Shown here one piece after another: positions 1-11,946 of a stretch of 64,000 bases of DNA. The position numbers and the translations under genes are program-made. The number at the start of each line of letters is the position of its first letter. Position 1 is the first letter of the stretch. A model generated the notes under the pieces. It saw only the letters and a list, made by a program, of their open reading frames with translations. It did not search any database and was not told the origin of the DNA. The stretch covers positions 815,001-879,000 of the forward strand of contig JACVTC010000014.1 of the NCBI GenBank assembly GCA_016946835.1, given 5' to 3'. The DNA comes from Neocallimastix lanati (nom. inval.). Lineage: Eukaryota > Neocallimastigomycota > Neocallimastigomycetes > Neocallimastigales > Neocallimastigaceae.

Positions 1-272
1 TATAAGATAAGGTTTCTTCTTCTTTTAATATATATATTAATTTATAAAATAAAGGTTTATTTGGAAATATATTATTTAAGTAGCTATTATAAGATTCTGA
101 TGCATTGTTTGTTAAATGCTCTATATTTTCATAATAATTCCAATTATTAACATTATACTTAAGTAAATAATTTTTATTAAAATATTCTAAAAATTGTAGA
201 AAATTATTATACTTTTTTTTTTGACAAATTCTTTTTATTATAATATAAATATCAAATATATAGTTAGGGTTT
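1..272 (-). pseudogene. MULE-type transposase, C-terminal part (displaced, partial)
   Basis: The minus strand is open from 272 to the left edge, giving about 90 residues with no stop. The segment includes a TNNASESYNSYLNN-like motif and FPNKPLFYKLIY, which are typical of the region after the catalytic domain in fungal MULE transposases. The first codons continue exactly where the N-terminal half at 28814-29780 stops. Joining the halves through the single target copy GGTTT (AAACC on this strand) keeps the frame as Phe-Ile-Asn-Pro-Asn-Tyr. This is therefore the 3' part of one gene split by a 28.5-kb nest of retrotransposons. The gene continues beyond the window. The frame is undamaged apart from the insertion, so the split is recent. 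What is seen is the continuity; the MULE assignment is from family knowledge. Confidence 0.75.
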
Positions 273-275
273 TGT

Positions 276-1258
276 TGTAAAATAAAATACTTATCAAGTC
301 TAGGTTTGTGGCTATTCTAAACTAACTTTACTACACTAATAACACTATATCTTAAACCTCTATTATTTAATTAATTATTTTCTTTTTTAATTTCTTTTAT
401 TTATTTATTTTATTTATTAACTAATTTTCAACAACCACTTAACTGGGTAACGCAGGGTCCTTTCCGGAGTTCCCACTAGCAGTTAAGGTTTTACAAACTA
501 TAATATAATTGTTTTATAAGAAAGTAACTATTCTAATAATAGTTACGAAACTAATAATAAAATTTAAATTTTCCTATTCTATACGATTTTCCTATTCTAT
601 ACGATTTTCCAACTATCGTTCAATAGTTGAAAAATTAACTCTTTTTATACTTTTTCAAAATAAAGTTTTAAATCAAAATAAATTTTAATAAATTACATAA
701 ACATATTATTTTATATTATCAATTACATTATTTAATAAATTACATGAAATGTTATGAATTATTTTAATATAAATCCTATTTAAAACTATCTAATTTTTCT
801 AAAATTTTCTATGAAGAAAATTTAGAGTTTAATTCATTAATTATATGATTAAATATATTCTATCCATATATTTAATTTAAATTTTGCCAAGTTGTGAAAA
901 CCAATTTACTAAACCACAACTTGCTATTTTTATTTTTAGAATTTTTATAATTTAAAAGACAAGTAAACAAAACGGCAAGTTTTTGTAAACAAACGGAAAA
1001 GGCAATATTCCTTTAATTATTTTAATTTAACTAATTAATGACTAATTATTTTTTAATTTATGAAGTTTCGTGATTCAACTGAGTAATTGTTACGTAAATT
1101 CTCCAAATAATTTAGTCATAAATTTTTGAGAAAATTATTTAAATTAATAATTTGGAATACATTTAAATTTATATTAAAAATTTGGAAAACATTTTTATCC
1201 ACAATAGTTTACATTACATTACATTTAAATACGTATTCAAATTATTAAATATTTTACA
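276..1258 (-). repeat. E1 3' LTR
   Basis: It is a 983-bp copy of the sequence at 6139-7121, with TG..CA ends. In element orientation a TATA box (GTATAAAAAG, plus 641-650) lies about 30 nt before position 614, the predicted start of R. A hairpin AACTAT/ATAGTT occupies 611-628. Confidence 0.93.
604..614 (-). promoter_or_regulatory. E1 predicted R start, complementary to its primer-binding site
   Basis: On the minus strand this reads AGTTGGAAAAT. It is the exact complement of the 11 nt just inside the 5' LTR (6128-6138). The same segment recurs in the 5' LTR at 6467-6477. It lies about 30 nt downstream of the TATA box, where transcription should start. In the yeast element Tf1 the first 11 nt of the transcript fold back onto the primer-binding site to prime reverse transcription. 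The arrangement here matches that mechanism. Confidence 0.72.
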
Positions 1259-1290
1259 TGCCCCTCTGTTTAAGTCGAGCCCCTGAGCGA
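1259..1290 (-). other. E1 polypurine tract
   Basis: On the minus strand the sequence next to the 3' LTR is CAGGGG...AGAGGGGCA followed directly by the LTR TG. This is the expected plus-strand priming site, and it directly follows the polyprotein stop at 1292. Confidence 0.75.
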
Positions 1291-1291
1291 C

Positions 1292-4200
1292 TTATAATCT
1301 CGAAGGAACTCTATTAGTTCTATTGAACTCTTGAACTAATTGAGGATCGGAGATTTCTTCTTCAGACAACCAAGTGCATTCAGTAGCTGGAAGTCCTTTC
1401 CATAACATAAAGTAAAGAGGTTTATTGTTAACAACTTTAGCGGCAACAATCTTCAAAGGTTCCTTTCCTTCAGTATCAGTAGCGATCGAAGTAATTCGAG
1501 TATTAGTACTTGCACTTGATTCATCAAATTCTCTTTCATTGTAAGGTTCTAGGTTTGAAATATGGAAAACATTATGACATTTAATAGTATCAGGCAATTC
1601 TAATTTATAAGAAACAGGGCCTGTTTTTTCAATAATTTTAAAAGGACCAAGTTTTCTGTTAGTCAATTTAGAAGGACCTTTTGGAAGTAAGTCTGGACGC
1701 TTTAACCAAACTTTATCACCTACTTTTAATTTTGGTCCTACAATTCTTAAGTGATCTGCATATCTCTTATATCTTTCCTTAGCTTTTTCTAAATTTTTCT
1801 TGAGGAATTGCATGTTTTTCCTTATTTGTTCAACATGGTCAATGGTACTTGTTCTTCTGCTATCAGCAGGTATAACTGGATTGAATTTTGGATTAAAACC
1901 ATAATTTGAGAAGAATGGTGTCTGATTAGTCGATTGTTGTAATGTGTTATTATATGCGAATTCAGCATAAGGAAGAATGTCCATCCAGTTATTTTTTCTT
2001 TTGTTAATATAGCACCTTTAAAATTGTTCTAATATACCATTAACTCGTTCAGTTTGACCATCTGTTTGAGGGTGATGTGCTGTTGACAAATTTTGAAGAA
2101 TATCTAATAGACTGCATAATCGTGTCCAAAATTCCGAGGTAAATTGAGAACCTCTATCGGAAGTAATATCTTCTGGTAATCCGTGTAAACGAAAAACTTC
2201 TCTAAAAAATACATCAGCAGCGATTTGAGTAGTAGGTATACTCCTAAATGGAATAAAGTGAGCCATCTTTGTTAATCTATCAACTACGACCATTATAACT
2301 GTTTTGTCTCTTGACTTAGGTAAATCAGTTATAAAATCCATTGAAACTGAGGACCATGGTCTTTTTGGAGTAGGGAGCGGTTGAAGTAATCCATATGGTT
2401 TATGACGATCATCTTTAGCTTGACAACAAATCTTACAAGAAGCAATGTACTTTACGATATCATCCGTCATTCTGAACCAAACAAAATTTCTACTAATAAC
2501 TTCTTTAGTTTTAAGAATTCCAAAGTGGCCTTGCACAGGATTATCATGGTGGATACCGATAATAATATCTTTCATCTTGTTAGGAACAAAGATAAGTCCT
2601 TTATAAAGAAGTAATCCATCCTCCTCAAGTTCGAAATCTTTCATTTTACTTTTATATTTATTGTTAGTAGTCGATACTCCTTTCTTTACGCTAATTAATT
2701 CCTGGATAAATTTATCCTCTTTTGTATTCTTTATTAATTCCTCTTTTAGTTGACCTTGGATTGAAGGGTATGAATTATTATCTAAGTCCATGATAGCGAA
2801 GCACGGGGTTGAGTCTTCTTCATCCTCAATTTCTTTATCTTCATAGTCTGGTCTTCTTGAAAAAGCATCTGGTTTTCCACCCTCTTTTCCTGGTCTATAT
2901 TGCAATTTATAATCGAATCGTGACAAAAATAAATTCCATCTAATTTGTCGTTGAGATAGAAGTTCTGGCTTACGAGGAAAAGTACGATTTTTGTGATCTG
3001 TGAAAATTGTAAACTGGTGTTTTGAACCATCAAGGTAATGTCTCCATTCTTGTAATGCACACTTAACAGCTAAAAGTTCCTTGTCATAAATAGGGTAGTT
3101 TCTTTCAGATTTGGACAAACCTCTAGAATAATAACAGATTGGATGTAACTCATTTGTATCCTTATTTCTTTGAGATAATACGGCACCAATTGCAAAATTA
3201 CTTGCATCTGTCTCTACTATAAACGGTAATTCTGGATCTGCATGGGCAAGAATAGGTTCTATGGTAAAAAGTTTCTTCAAAGTTTCGAATGCAACGGAGC
3301 ATTCTTCAGTCCATTCATATTTAATATCTTTTCTTGTTAAGCTGTGTAACGGCTTAGCAATTTTAGCAAAGTTTGGGATGAATCTTCGGTAGTAGTTGCA
3401 TAAACCTATAAATGATTGTACTTCTTTGACTGTAGTTGGTATTGGCCATTCTAAGATAGACTTAACTTTATCCGGATCCATGGAAATTCCTTGATTGGAT
3501 ATTACGTGCCCCAAGAATGTTGTTTTCTGGACTTCAAATTCACACTTACTTAATTTTGCATAAAGTCCACTTTCTTGCAAACGTTTAAGAATCTTCTTCA
3601 CATGCACGCGATGTTCTTCTAGGGTGTTTGAGTATATAAGTATATCATCAATATAAGCGAAAGCGAATTCATCTAAGTATTCCCCTAATACATCATTAAT
3701 AAAGTGTTGGAAAGTAGCAGGTGCATTCTTTAATCCAAAGGGCATTACTCGGTATTCATAATGACCGTATCTTGTTCTGAAAGCGGTTTTATACTCATCT
3801 CCTTTACGAATTCTTACTAGATTATATGCTAATTTTAAATCTAACTTAGTAAAATACTTAGCTTCTCTCAATCTGTCAAAAAGCTCGGTGATTAAAGGGA
3901 GTGGATAGGAGTCCCTTATAGTATTTTCATTAAGTCTTCGATAATCGATACAAAGTCTTAAACTTCCATCCTTTTTTCTAACGAATAAAATTGGAGCACC
4001 AGCAGGAGATGTTGAAGGTCTAATGAAGCCTTTTTCTAAATTTTCTTTGATATATTCTTTTAAAGCTTCACGTTCTTCCTCCGTTAATGGATATAAAGGA
4101 CCATAAAATAAGTCAACATCATCCTTTAATCTAATTTTACAGTCATACAACCGGTGAGGAGGTAATTTATCGCATTCTCTTTCATCAAATACACTTTTAT

Positions 4201-5926
4201 ATTCCTTATATTGTTCTGGAATCTCTTCTTTAACTTCATCTTTTATATTAATTTTATTTCTATCTTGTTTTTCTCGATCAATACTAGTATTCCTTTTTAC
4301 ATTTTCACATTTTTCTCTAATAACACGTAAAACTTTATCTTTACTTTCAGTTTTTGAAACACAATAAAATACATAATTTTCAATTTTATCTTTATTTAAA
4401 TTTTTTCTTTTTAAACTCTTATTTTTCTTAACTAAGGCTTTTTTCATAACAGCCTTTTTACTACATACTTTACAAATATATGCCTTATTTTTTTCAATCT
4501 CTAAACTACTTTTAAAATCATCATTATCTAATCTAATACAATTATCTTTATTATTTTCAACCTTATAATTAATAATTTCTTTTGCTAATTGGATTTTATT
4601 CCTGCGTTCTTCTTCTTCTTTTCTTCTTTTTTCTTCAACTCTTCTGGCAATTTCTTCGGCGGTAGCACAGCAGTTTCTTTTACAATACTGAGAACTGAAT
4701 CTAATATTTCCGTGGTCAAATTCAATTGTTGGGCAGTGTTTCTTTAACCATGGATTTCCAAGGATAATGGGTATTCCTTCAGGTAAATCATAAATGTAAA
4801 AATTAATAGTTTCAGAATGCTGACCCATAACCATAGTTAAAGGAATGGTTTCATAGCGGATAATTCCATTTCCGTTAATACCTAAAACATTCTTTTCATA
4901 ACGAAGACGTTGCATTGGAATACCATACCTGTCAACAACTTTTCTATCAATTAAGTTAATGTCAGATCCGGTATCTAAAATTGCCTTTAGGATTAATCCA
5001 TCTCTGAACTTGATAGCTACATTGTAGGTGTGAGATAAACTCTTTTTACTAACAGTTATCTGTAATACCTTTTCTCTTCTCCGAATTTTCTCCTTTTGTT
5101 TAGGACAGTTAGACTTCAAATGATTAGTACTGTTGCATATAAAACATTTCTTAATTCTTGACAATTTATTTGCTGGCGGCATTCCATAATTTCTTTCGGT
5201 ATCTTGGTAATTAGTCCTGTAGCGGCTTGTTCCTAAACTTCTGCTAAAAGGTCTAATTCTTCTCTGGTCTACATCCATGGGGTCACTTCCAAAAACACGA
5301 CGGTCTTCTTCAGCGTTGGCAGATACCACATTAATTAGTTCGTTGAGTTTCCTGATCCTGGGATAGATCAATCTTGTTCTTTCTTTTGCTCTTGCTGGCA
5401 ATCCATCAATAAAAAAGTGAATCTTGGCTTCATCATTAAAGGAGGAGTCTCTGGCTACCTTTTCGAACTGATCACAGTATTCGGCAAGAGAACAATAATG
5501 GTGGCTTTTTATCTTCGTAATCCTACTGTTGGCTACATCGGTACTGGCACAGGTTTTATATCTTTCTTTTATTGCATTTATAAAGAGATCGTAACTTTGG
5601 AGCAAGGGGCTTTCTTCTTTACACAAATCAGCATACCATTCTGCAGCGGTTCCATCTAAGTAGCTGCTCACTACATCTATCTTGAATTCGTCATCTTCAA
5701 TTGCTTCACCTTCTAAGTTATATTTGAAATATCTTGAAATATGGCCTAAAAACGCTGACAGTTCGTTCCTTTTTCCTGAAAATACCTTAGGTTTTGGAAT
5801 GAGGCGTGCCCTGGTATTGACGTGATTACCAGCCTCATTTTCTACTTCCATAGAGCTGGCTTCAGAGACTGCGTCAAAGTCTCTCCTAGCTCCTGGGTCT
5901 TGGTTGTTGATTCTCAAATACTCCAT
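1292..5926 (-). pseudogene. E1 gag-pol polyprotein, broken by one stop codon in integrase
   Basis: The first ATG in good Gag context is at 5926; an in-frame ATG also exists at 5998. Domains in order are a Gag capsid-like region, one zinc knuckle CFICNSTNHLKSNC, and an aspartic protease with LDTGSD. Next come reverse transcriptase with YIDD, RNase H with ETDAS, and an integrase HHCC zinc-binding domain. The DDE core has MDFITDL, SDRGSQF and HPQTDGQTERVN, followed by a GPF motif and a C-terminal chromodomain (LWKGLPATECTWLSEEE). A TAA at 2018-2020 falls shortly after the catalytic Glu, where E4 has Leu in YLRCY. The frame continues in phase for 230 more codons from the next Met at 1984. Everything except the integrase C-terminus is intact. 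A single T-to-A change explains the stop. Confidence 0.9.
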
Positions 5927-5998
5927 TCTATTTATAAACCTATTTTTATTACTAAACAATAAACTATATACTATACTATAACTAATTATTAAATCCAC

Positions 5999-6138
5999 CT
6001 TTATTTACTATTACTAATTTTAAACTAAAATTTTTTTTTTTTTTTTTTTTTTTAAAAACTAAAACTAAAAATATTAACTATTCCTTATTTCTTAACAATG
6101 CCACAAAGGTAAACTTCTATTCTAAAGAGTTGGAAAAT
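5999..6138 (-). promoter_or_regulatory. E1 leader with self-priming site
   Basis: Only about 140-210 bp separate the 5' LTR from the coding start. Positions 6128-6138, read on the minus strand as ATTTTCCAACT, abut the LTR with no gap and are complementary to the R start at 6467-6477. No TGG-initial tRNA-type site lies nearby. The rest holds a T-run at 6031-6052 and no structured GC-rich RNA, unlike the leaders of E2-E4. Confidence 0.7.
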
Positions 6139-7121
6139 TGTAAAATAAAATACTTATCAAGTCTAGGTTTGTGGCTATTCTAAACTAACTTTACTACACT
6201 AATAACACTATATCTTAAACCTCTATTATTTAATTAATTATTTTCTTTTTTAATTTCTTTTATTTATTTATTTTATTTATTAACTAATTTTCAACAACCA
6301 CTTAACTGGGTAACGCAGGGTCCTTTCCGGAGTTCCCACTAGCAGTTAAGGTTTTACAAACTATAATATAATTGTTTTATAAGAAAGTAACTATTCTAAT
6401 AATAGTTACGAAACTAATAATAAAATTTAAATTTTCCTATTCTATACGATTTTCCTATTCTATACGATTTTCCAACTATCGTTCAATAGTTGAAAAATTA
6501 ACTCTTTTTATACTTTTTCAAAATAAAGTTTTAAATCAAAATAAATTTTAATAAATTACATAAACATATTATTTTATATTATCAATTACATTATTTAATA
6601 AATTACATGAAATGTTATGAATTATTTTAATATAAATCCTATTTAAAACTATCTAATTTTTCTAAAATTTTCTATGAAGAAAATTTAGAGTTTAATTCAT
6701 TAATTATATGATTAAATATATTCTATCCATATATTTAATTTAAATTTTGCCAAGTTGTGAAAACCAATTTACTAAACCACAACTTGCTATTTTTATTTTT
6801 AGAATTTTTATAATTTAAAAGACAAGTAAACAAAACGGCAAGTTTTTGTAAACAAACGGAAAAGGCAATATTCCTTTAATTATTTTAATTTAACTAATTA
6901 ATGACTAATTATTTTTTAATTTATGAAGTTTCGTGATTCAACTGAGTAATTGTTACGTAAATTCTCCAAATAATTTAGTCATAAATTTTTGAGAAAATTA
7001 TTTAAATTAATAATTTGGAATACATTTAAATTTATATTAAAAATTTGGAAAACATTTTTATCCACAATAGTTTACATTACATTACATTTAAATACGTATT
7101 CAAATTATTAAATATTTTACA
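6139..7121 (-). repeat. E1 5' LTR
   Basis: It is 983 bp with TG..CA ends and matches 276-1258 at a constant offset of 5863. It holds the promoter: TATA, a hairpin and the predicted R start at 6477. The right flank is the target duplication TTTGT (7122-7126). Confidence 0.93.
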
Positions 7122-7140
7122 TTTGTAACGAAATCTTCTG

Positions 7141-7927
7141 TGGTATGGTTCATATAATTTTAGGAATATAATAATAATTAACACAAATAATAAAATTACA
7201 ATAAAAAAATAATTTGTTTTAAAAATCAATATTTATTTATTTAAATTTATAAAAGAAAAATAATAATATAATTATTTATTTAATAAAAAGAAAGTTATTG
7301 ATTATATTTTATTTCACTAAAATTACATGTATTTATATTTTTTTATCAAATTAAAATTTGTAAAGCCTAACTATTTTTTTAATAAACTAATTACTAATTA
7401 TTTTTATAAATAAAACATTTAAATTGAAATTGAATTATTATTTTAGTTAATAATATTATTGTTATAAATAGTAGTTATATATTATTGAATTATTAATTAT
7501 TTAATAATAGTTTAATACTAATATATATAAAATAAAAATAAAGAGATTATACAGAATATTTTATTGTGGTTTAGTTAAATTTAATAATTAAAAATAAATT
7601 TAAATTGATAACGAAAATTTTAATAACTAATTAAATAGATTTGATTATTTTCAATATAACATAATACAAAAGAAATATAATATTAATATATTAAGTGGGC
7701 AAGGACAATATTCTTGGCTAAAGATTTTTAATACATTATAATGGAATCGGATCGATAATTCAAAAAGGAATTATAAGTTAATTAGTGATTTATTAACTTA
7801 AGATTTCTATTTAGTAATATTTGAAGAATATTGGAAAGTTCCAATTATATAGAATAGAATAATCTATAAGGTTAGAATAATTTATATTATTTTAGTACAA
7901 TTAGTATTATTTGTTCATTCTGTATTA
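7141..7927 (-). repeat. E2 3' LTR
   Basis: It is 787 bp and matches 13367-14154. The inner boundary is fixed by comparison with E3: both have GTAT(T/C)A followed by AGATGCCCCC on the plus strand. E2 therefore carries TA where E3 carries the canonical TG. Confidence 0.88.
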
Positions 7928-7950
7928 AGATGCCCCCGCTAAGACTCAAG

Positions 7951-10900
7951 CTAGGTAGAAGCTGAGTTAAACTTGACAATATTTTTCAAATGAACATTAC
8001 GATTCATTTGTATATTAGTAGCAGGATCGGCTAAAGTGACTGTATTGAATTGTTTCTTTACCACTTTCATAGGTCCAACAAAATAAGGTTCTAATTTAGT
8101 TCGATTAAAGTTTCTTACTAGTACTAAATCACCTGGTTTTATTCTTTTAGCTTGATTCATACTGGTCTTTTCTTCTCTCCTAGTAGCCCAATACTTCGAA
8201 GCATTTTTGATATTAGATGCGGCCTCCATTACCCATTGGTAGTGTGATACAAATTTTTCCAGTAGAATTTCGTCAGAAGACTTATTTATACCCTTAGTTG
8301 GTCTGGCAGCAATGTCAAAAGGTTGTTGGTCCTCCCTTCCATAAACTAATTCAAAACTTGAATGGTTGGTGATTGAGTTTTTAGTAGTTCTTAAAGCCCA
8401 AAGTGCAGATGGTAAAATTTCATCCCATTCTTTGTGTTGTTGTTCTAGTAATCGTAATAATTTTCCAATTTCTTTATTACGATTCTCAACTAAACCATTG
8501 CTTTCAGGATGATATGGAGTGATAAATTTAACATATACATCATATAAATCAAGGAAGATTTTTGTCATATCTGATGTAAATTGTGTTCCATTATCAGTAG
8601 TGATAATTTGAGGTACACCGTGTCGAGCAAATACATTAATTAAAAATTTTATCACATCCTGAGAAGTAACATTTTCAGTGGGCTCTGCCTCAACCCATTT
8701 AGTAAAATAATCAACCACAACGATTATATATTGATTATTATTTCTGGTTTTACTTAGAGGTCCTATAATGTCCAATCCTAAGTGTGTAAATGGTCCTTCC
8801 ACTTCAGTTGGTTTATCTTCCGTTGGTTCAGGGTATGGTTGAGATTTATTTAATTGACATTTTTCACATTTACCTATAATTCGCTTAATGTCATTAACCA
8901 TATTGTTCCAATAGTAGCTCTTTTTCAAACGTTGGTATGTCTTGTAATAGCCTTCGTGTCCTATACTGTGTGCTTGAAAAATTAATTGAAGTTTTTCTTT
9001 TGTATCTGTAACTAATTTTCTATAATTATTGCCATCAACAAAGTAGTCCACACCATCAATTGTCGTAAATTTTTCTTCAATAAATTCCTTAATGGTTCTT
9101 GAAAGCAGGTTTTCATCTTGTTCTTTGATTATTTGTGTTGTTAATACAACTTTTTCTTTTTCATTTTTCATTCTTGATAAAGCATCTGCGACAACATTAT
9201 TCTTTCCAGTTTCATATCGTAAATCAATTCCTAACATACTGACAGTCAAACACCATCTTGTATGGCGAGAGTTTTGTGGTTCCTTATTTTTAAGTAATCC
9301 GATTAAGGGTCTATGGTCTGTATATACTATAGTTTGCTTAGGATTTCCCATAATATAAGATTTTAATTTATTAATACAGTAAATTAGAGCAGCACCTTCT
9401 AGATCCGTAATTCCATAATTCTTTTCCGATTTAGATAAACTTCTACTAATATAATGAACCGGATGCTCCTTTCCAGTTTCATCATCCTTTTGTAAAAGCA
9501 CACCGCCTATTCCATCATAGGAAGCATCTGTTCTTATAATAAATTCTCTATCGAATCTAGGAAATCTTAATATTGGAGCATTGATTAATCTTTCCTTAAG
9601 AATTTTAAAGCTTTCTTCTTGTTCCTTTTTCCATTCAAACTTAACACCTTTTCTTAATAGAGTGCAGAGAGGAGCAGTAACTTTTGCAAAGTCCTTAATG
9701 AAATTTCTATAATATCCAATGGCTCCTAAAAATGATCGAAGTTCGTGAATGTTAGAGGGAGCCTTCCATTCTTTAATAGCTTCAACTTTGTTTTCCAATG
9801 GACTTAAACCTTCTGAGGATACTTTATGTCCAAGTACTTCTACTTCAGTTTGCATGAAAGAACACTTTTCGATATTGATTTTTAACTTATGTTCCTTGAA
9901 TATTTCTAAGACTTGTTTAAGATGTTCTAGGTGTTCTTCTTCAGTTCTTGAGTAGATTAAAATATCATCGATAAAGTTATAGACGCATTTTCCTATTAAG
10001 GGAAATAGTATACGGTTCATTTCTCTTTGGAATGTAGCTGGAGCACCTGTTAAACCGAAGGGCATTACCTTGAATTGGTAGTTTCCGAACTTAGTTGTAA
10101 AGGTAGTGATTTCAACACTATCATCATCCATTAATATTTGATGATAACCGGAATAAAGATCTAATGTTGAGAAGATTTTTGCTCCATCTAAGCTATCAAA
10201 AATTTCCTCAATATTTGGTAAAGAATAAGAATCCTTCTTAGTTGCTTCATTTACTTTCCTATAGTCAATACACAGGCGCCATTTACCGTTCTTTTTAGGC
10301 ACAAGTACTACTGGTGATGACCATTCTGAACATGAAGGTTCAATTAATCGTTTATATATGAGTTTGGTTAATTCTTCTTTTAAGATATCTGTTTTTAATT
10401 TACTAAGTCGATAAAATTTTTGTTTAATAGGTTTAACTCCTTCCTTAAGAATAATTTTGTGTGGTGATAAATCTGAAGGTGTTAATTCTTCAGAAGAAGT
10501 TGCAATTATATCAATATATTCTTCAAGTAATTTAGTAATAGCTTCTCTATAATTTGAATTAATTGTACTTTGAAAAACTGTGTCATATATATATTTTATG
10601 GGTGGTAATCCTTCAATCGTTTTCAATTGTTGCTTAGCTTCTTGGTGATTCAATGCTTTGATTACACATAATAATTTTTCTTCGTCATCATATTCATTAT
10701 TAATAGGTGTAATTTCTTCAATTAAACCTTGATCATTAAATCGACAAAGACTATATCTAATTGGATGTATAAATAACTGGTTATCAATTTGAGTTTTGAG
10801 GTTGATTAATATATCATAGAATGGATCCTCCTTGTCTATAATTCTACACGTAACAAGTAGTTCTAGTTCATTAATTTTTACGGGAACTTTGATTAACACA

Positions 10901-11946
10901 TCTTCTGAGTAATCATCATTCAGCGTTGCTAAACGTATTCGTCCTGCACTAACTCCTATAGGTTCATACTGATAAGGTAATTTATCTAAAAATTGCTTTG
11001 TGATAATACTTAAGTTGCTACATGAATCTATTAAAGCCTTACCACGAACTCCATCTACTATTACATCAACCATAGCAATATCATCTTCTTGTGGTTCATG
11101 ATGTTTACTTTTATATGTATGATCTATATTGTTCGTTATTATTGTAGTAGCACACATATTATCCACTGCACCTGAAATTTTAGTATTATTCTTTTCTAAT
11201 TTAAGTCCTTGTGATACTTGAGACCGTATCTTTGGAGCAACGTCCAATAATTGTCCAAATGTAATATTGCAATTACTGGAGTTTAAATCTTTGATCACGT
11301 CATAACTATCACAATCAGTTTGCATTTGTATTCTTTTTGGAATTCTAGTTGGCATAATTTCAGTTGACTTTTCTGATGATTTTTCTTGAATTAATTTATT
11401 TAAAGTTTGTTTAGAATTATTTCCTTCCTGAGAAGTTTCTTCATTAATAATATTAACAATACTATTTTTATTATTTTCCACAGAAGTACTAGTACTAGCT
11501 CTTTCCTTATCTCTTAGCTCTTTCTCAATCCTCTTTTCTTTCTCTATTCTGGGTTGAGCCATAATCGAAGGATGTAATTGAGTTGTTGGCTTTTTGACTG
11601 GTCGCGATGTTCCCCTTAATTGATTTTCTTTTTGTTTTCGTAAACCTGGAGTAACTATTGGCTTAGGATCATCTCTTAGACTACGGTGAACCCTCTTTCC
11701 TCTTTGGTCACTAGTCTCTTCATCTTTAGGATTTGCCTTTCTCTTTATAACGTTTACTAAGTAATCCAATTCTTTGGAACCATCCGACTCATCATCAAAA
11801 TCTTCGTAATAATCCGTAGTAGTACCTTCTTGGAAATCAGCAATTTCTTCATAATCATCATCTTCTTTTAAGTCAACTGTTTTGGGACGATGGCAGACTG
11901 AAGCAATTTTTTTGACGATGGGAGTGCTTCTACTCCCTTTTAGTGG
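7951..11946 (-). CDS. E2 Pol polyprotein (protease, RT, RNase H, integrase)
   Basis: The frame is open from the frameshift site to 7951, 1331 residues if entered at the slip. It has no ATG near its start, which supports expression as a Gag-Pol fusion. A basic linker comes first, then a protease whose active site reads IDSCSN (11014-11028) with Cys in place of the usual Gly. RT follows with FIDDILIYS, RNase H with RTDASYDGIGG, and an integrase HHCC zinc domain (HSIGHEGYYKT, CEKCQ). The DDE core has GLDIIGPL, TTDNGTQF and the Glu in NGLVENRNKE. The end has GPMKVVKK and no chromodomain. All RT and integrase catalytic residues are present. E3 Pol is its closest relative in the window. Confidence 0.9.
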   Translation of the reverse strand, partial: PLKGSRSTPIVKKIASVCHRPKTVDLKEDDDYEEIADFQEGTTTDYYEDFDDESDGSKELDYLVNVIKRKANPKDEETSDQRGKRVHRSLRDDPKPIVTPGLRKQKENQLRGTSRPVKKPTTQLHPSIMAQPRIEKEKRIEKELRDKERASTSTSVENNKNSIVNIINEETSQEGNNSKQTLNKLIQEKSSEKSTEIMPTRIPKRIQMQTDCDSYDVIKDLNSSNCNITFGQLLDVAPKIRSQVSQGLKLEKNNTKISGAVDNMCATTIITNNIDHTYKSKHHEPQEDDIAMVDVIVDGVRGKALIDSCSNLSIITKQFLDKLPYQYEPIGVSAGRIRLATLNDDYSEDVLIKVPVKINELELLVTCRIIDKEDPFYDILINLKTQIDNQLFIHPIRYSLCRFNDQGLIEEITPINNEYDDEEKLLCVIKALNHQEAKQQLKTIEGLPPIKYIYDTVFQSTINSNYREAITKLLEEYIDIIATSSEELTPSDLSPHKIILKEGVKPIKQKFYRLSKLKTDILKEELTKLIYKRLIEPSCSEWSSPVVLVPKKNGKWRLCIDYRKVNEATKKDSYSLPNIEEIFDSLDGAKIFSTLDLYSGYHQILMDDDSVEITTFTTKFGNYQFKVMPFGLTGAPATFQREMNRILFPLIGKCVYNFIDDILIYSRTEEEHLEHLKQVLEIFKEHKLKINIEKCSFMQTEVEVLGHKVSSEGLSPLENKVEAIKEWKAPSNIHELRSFLGAIGYYRNFIKDFAKVTAPLCTLLRKGVKFEWKKEQEESFKILKERLINAPILRFPRFDREFIIRTDASYDGIGGVLLQKDDETGKEHPVHYISRSLSKSEKNYGITDLEGAALIYCINKLKSYIMGNPKQTIVYTDHRPLIGLLKNKEPQNSRHTRWCLTVSMLGIDLRYETGKNNVVADALSRMKNEKEKVVLTTQIIKEQDENLLSRTIKEFIEEKFTTIDGVDYFVDGNNYRKLVTDTKEKLQLIFQAHSIGHEGYYKTYQRLKKSYYWNNMVNDIKRIIGKCEKCQLNKSQPYPEPTEDKPTEVEGPFTHLGLDIIGPLSKTRNNNQYIIVVVDYFTKWVEAEPTENVTSQDVIKFLINVFARHGVPQIITTDNGTQFTSDMTKIFLDLYDVYVKFITPYHPESNGLVENRNKEIGKLLRLLEQQHKEWDEILPSALWALRTTKNSITNHSSFELVYGREDQQPFDIAARPTKGINKSSDEILLEKFVSHYQWVMEAASNIKNASKYWATRREEKTSMNQAKRIKPGDLVLVRNFNRTKLEPYFVGPMKVVKKQFNTVTLADPATNIQMNRNVHLKNIVKFNSAST

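Larger units (their letters stand above)
276..7121 (-). mobile_element. E1: Ty3-type LTR retrotransposon with chromodomain (self-primed)
   Basis: Two 983-bp LTRs (276-1258 and 6139-7121) begin TG and end CA, look identical, and are flanked by the 5-bp duplication TTTGT at 271-275 and 7122-7126. Internally, reading leftwards, come an 11-nt self-priming site, one long gag-pol frame, and a purine tract AGAGGGGCA next to the left LTR. The order protease, RT, RNase H, integrase with integrase last is the Ty3/gypsy order. A chromodomain closes the integrase. A single stop codon inactivates the polyprotein, so this copy is non-autonomous despite recent insertion. It lies 3 bp inside the start of E0. 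Confidence 0.93.
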
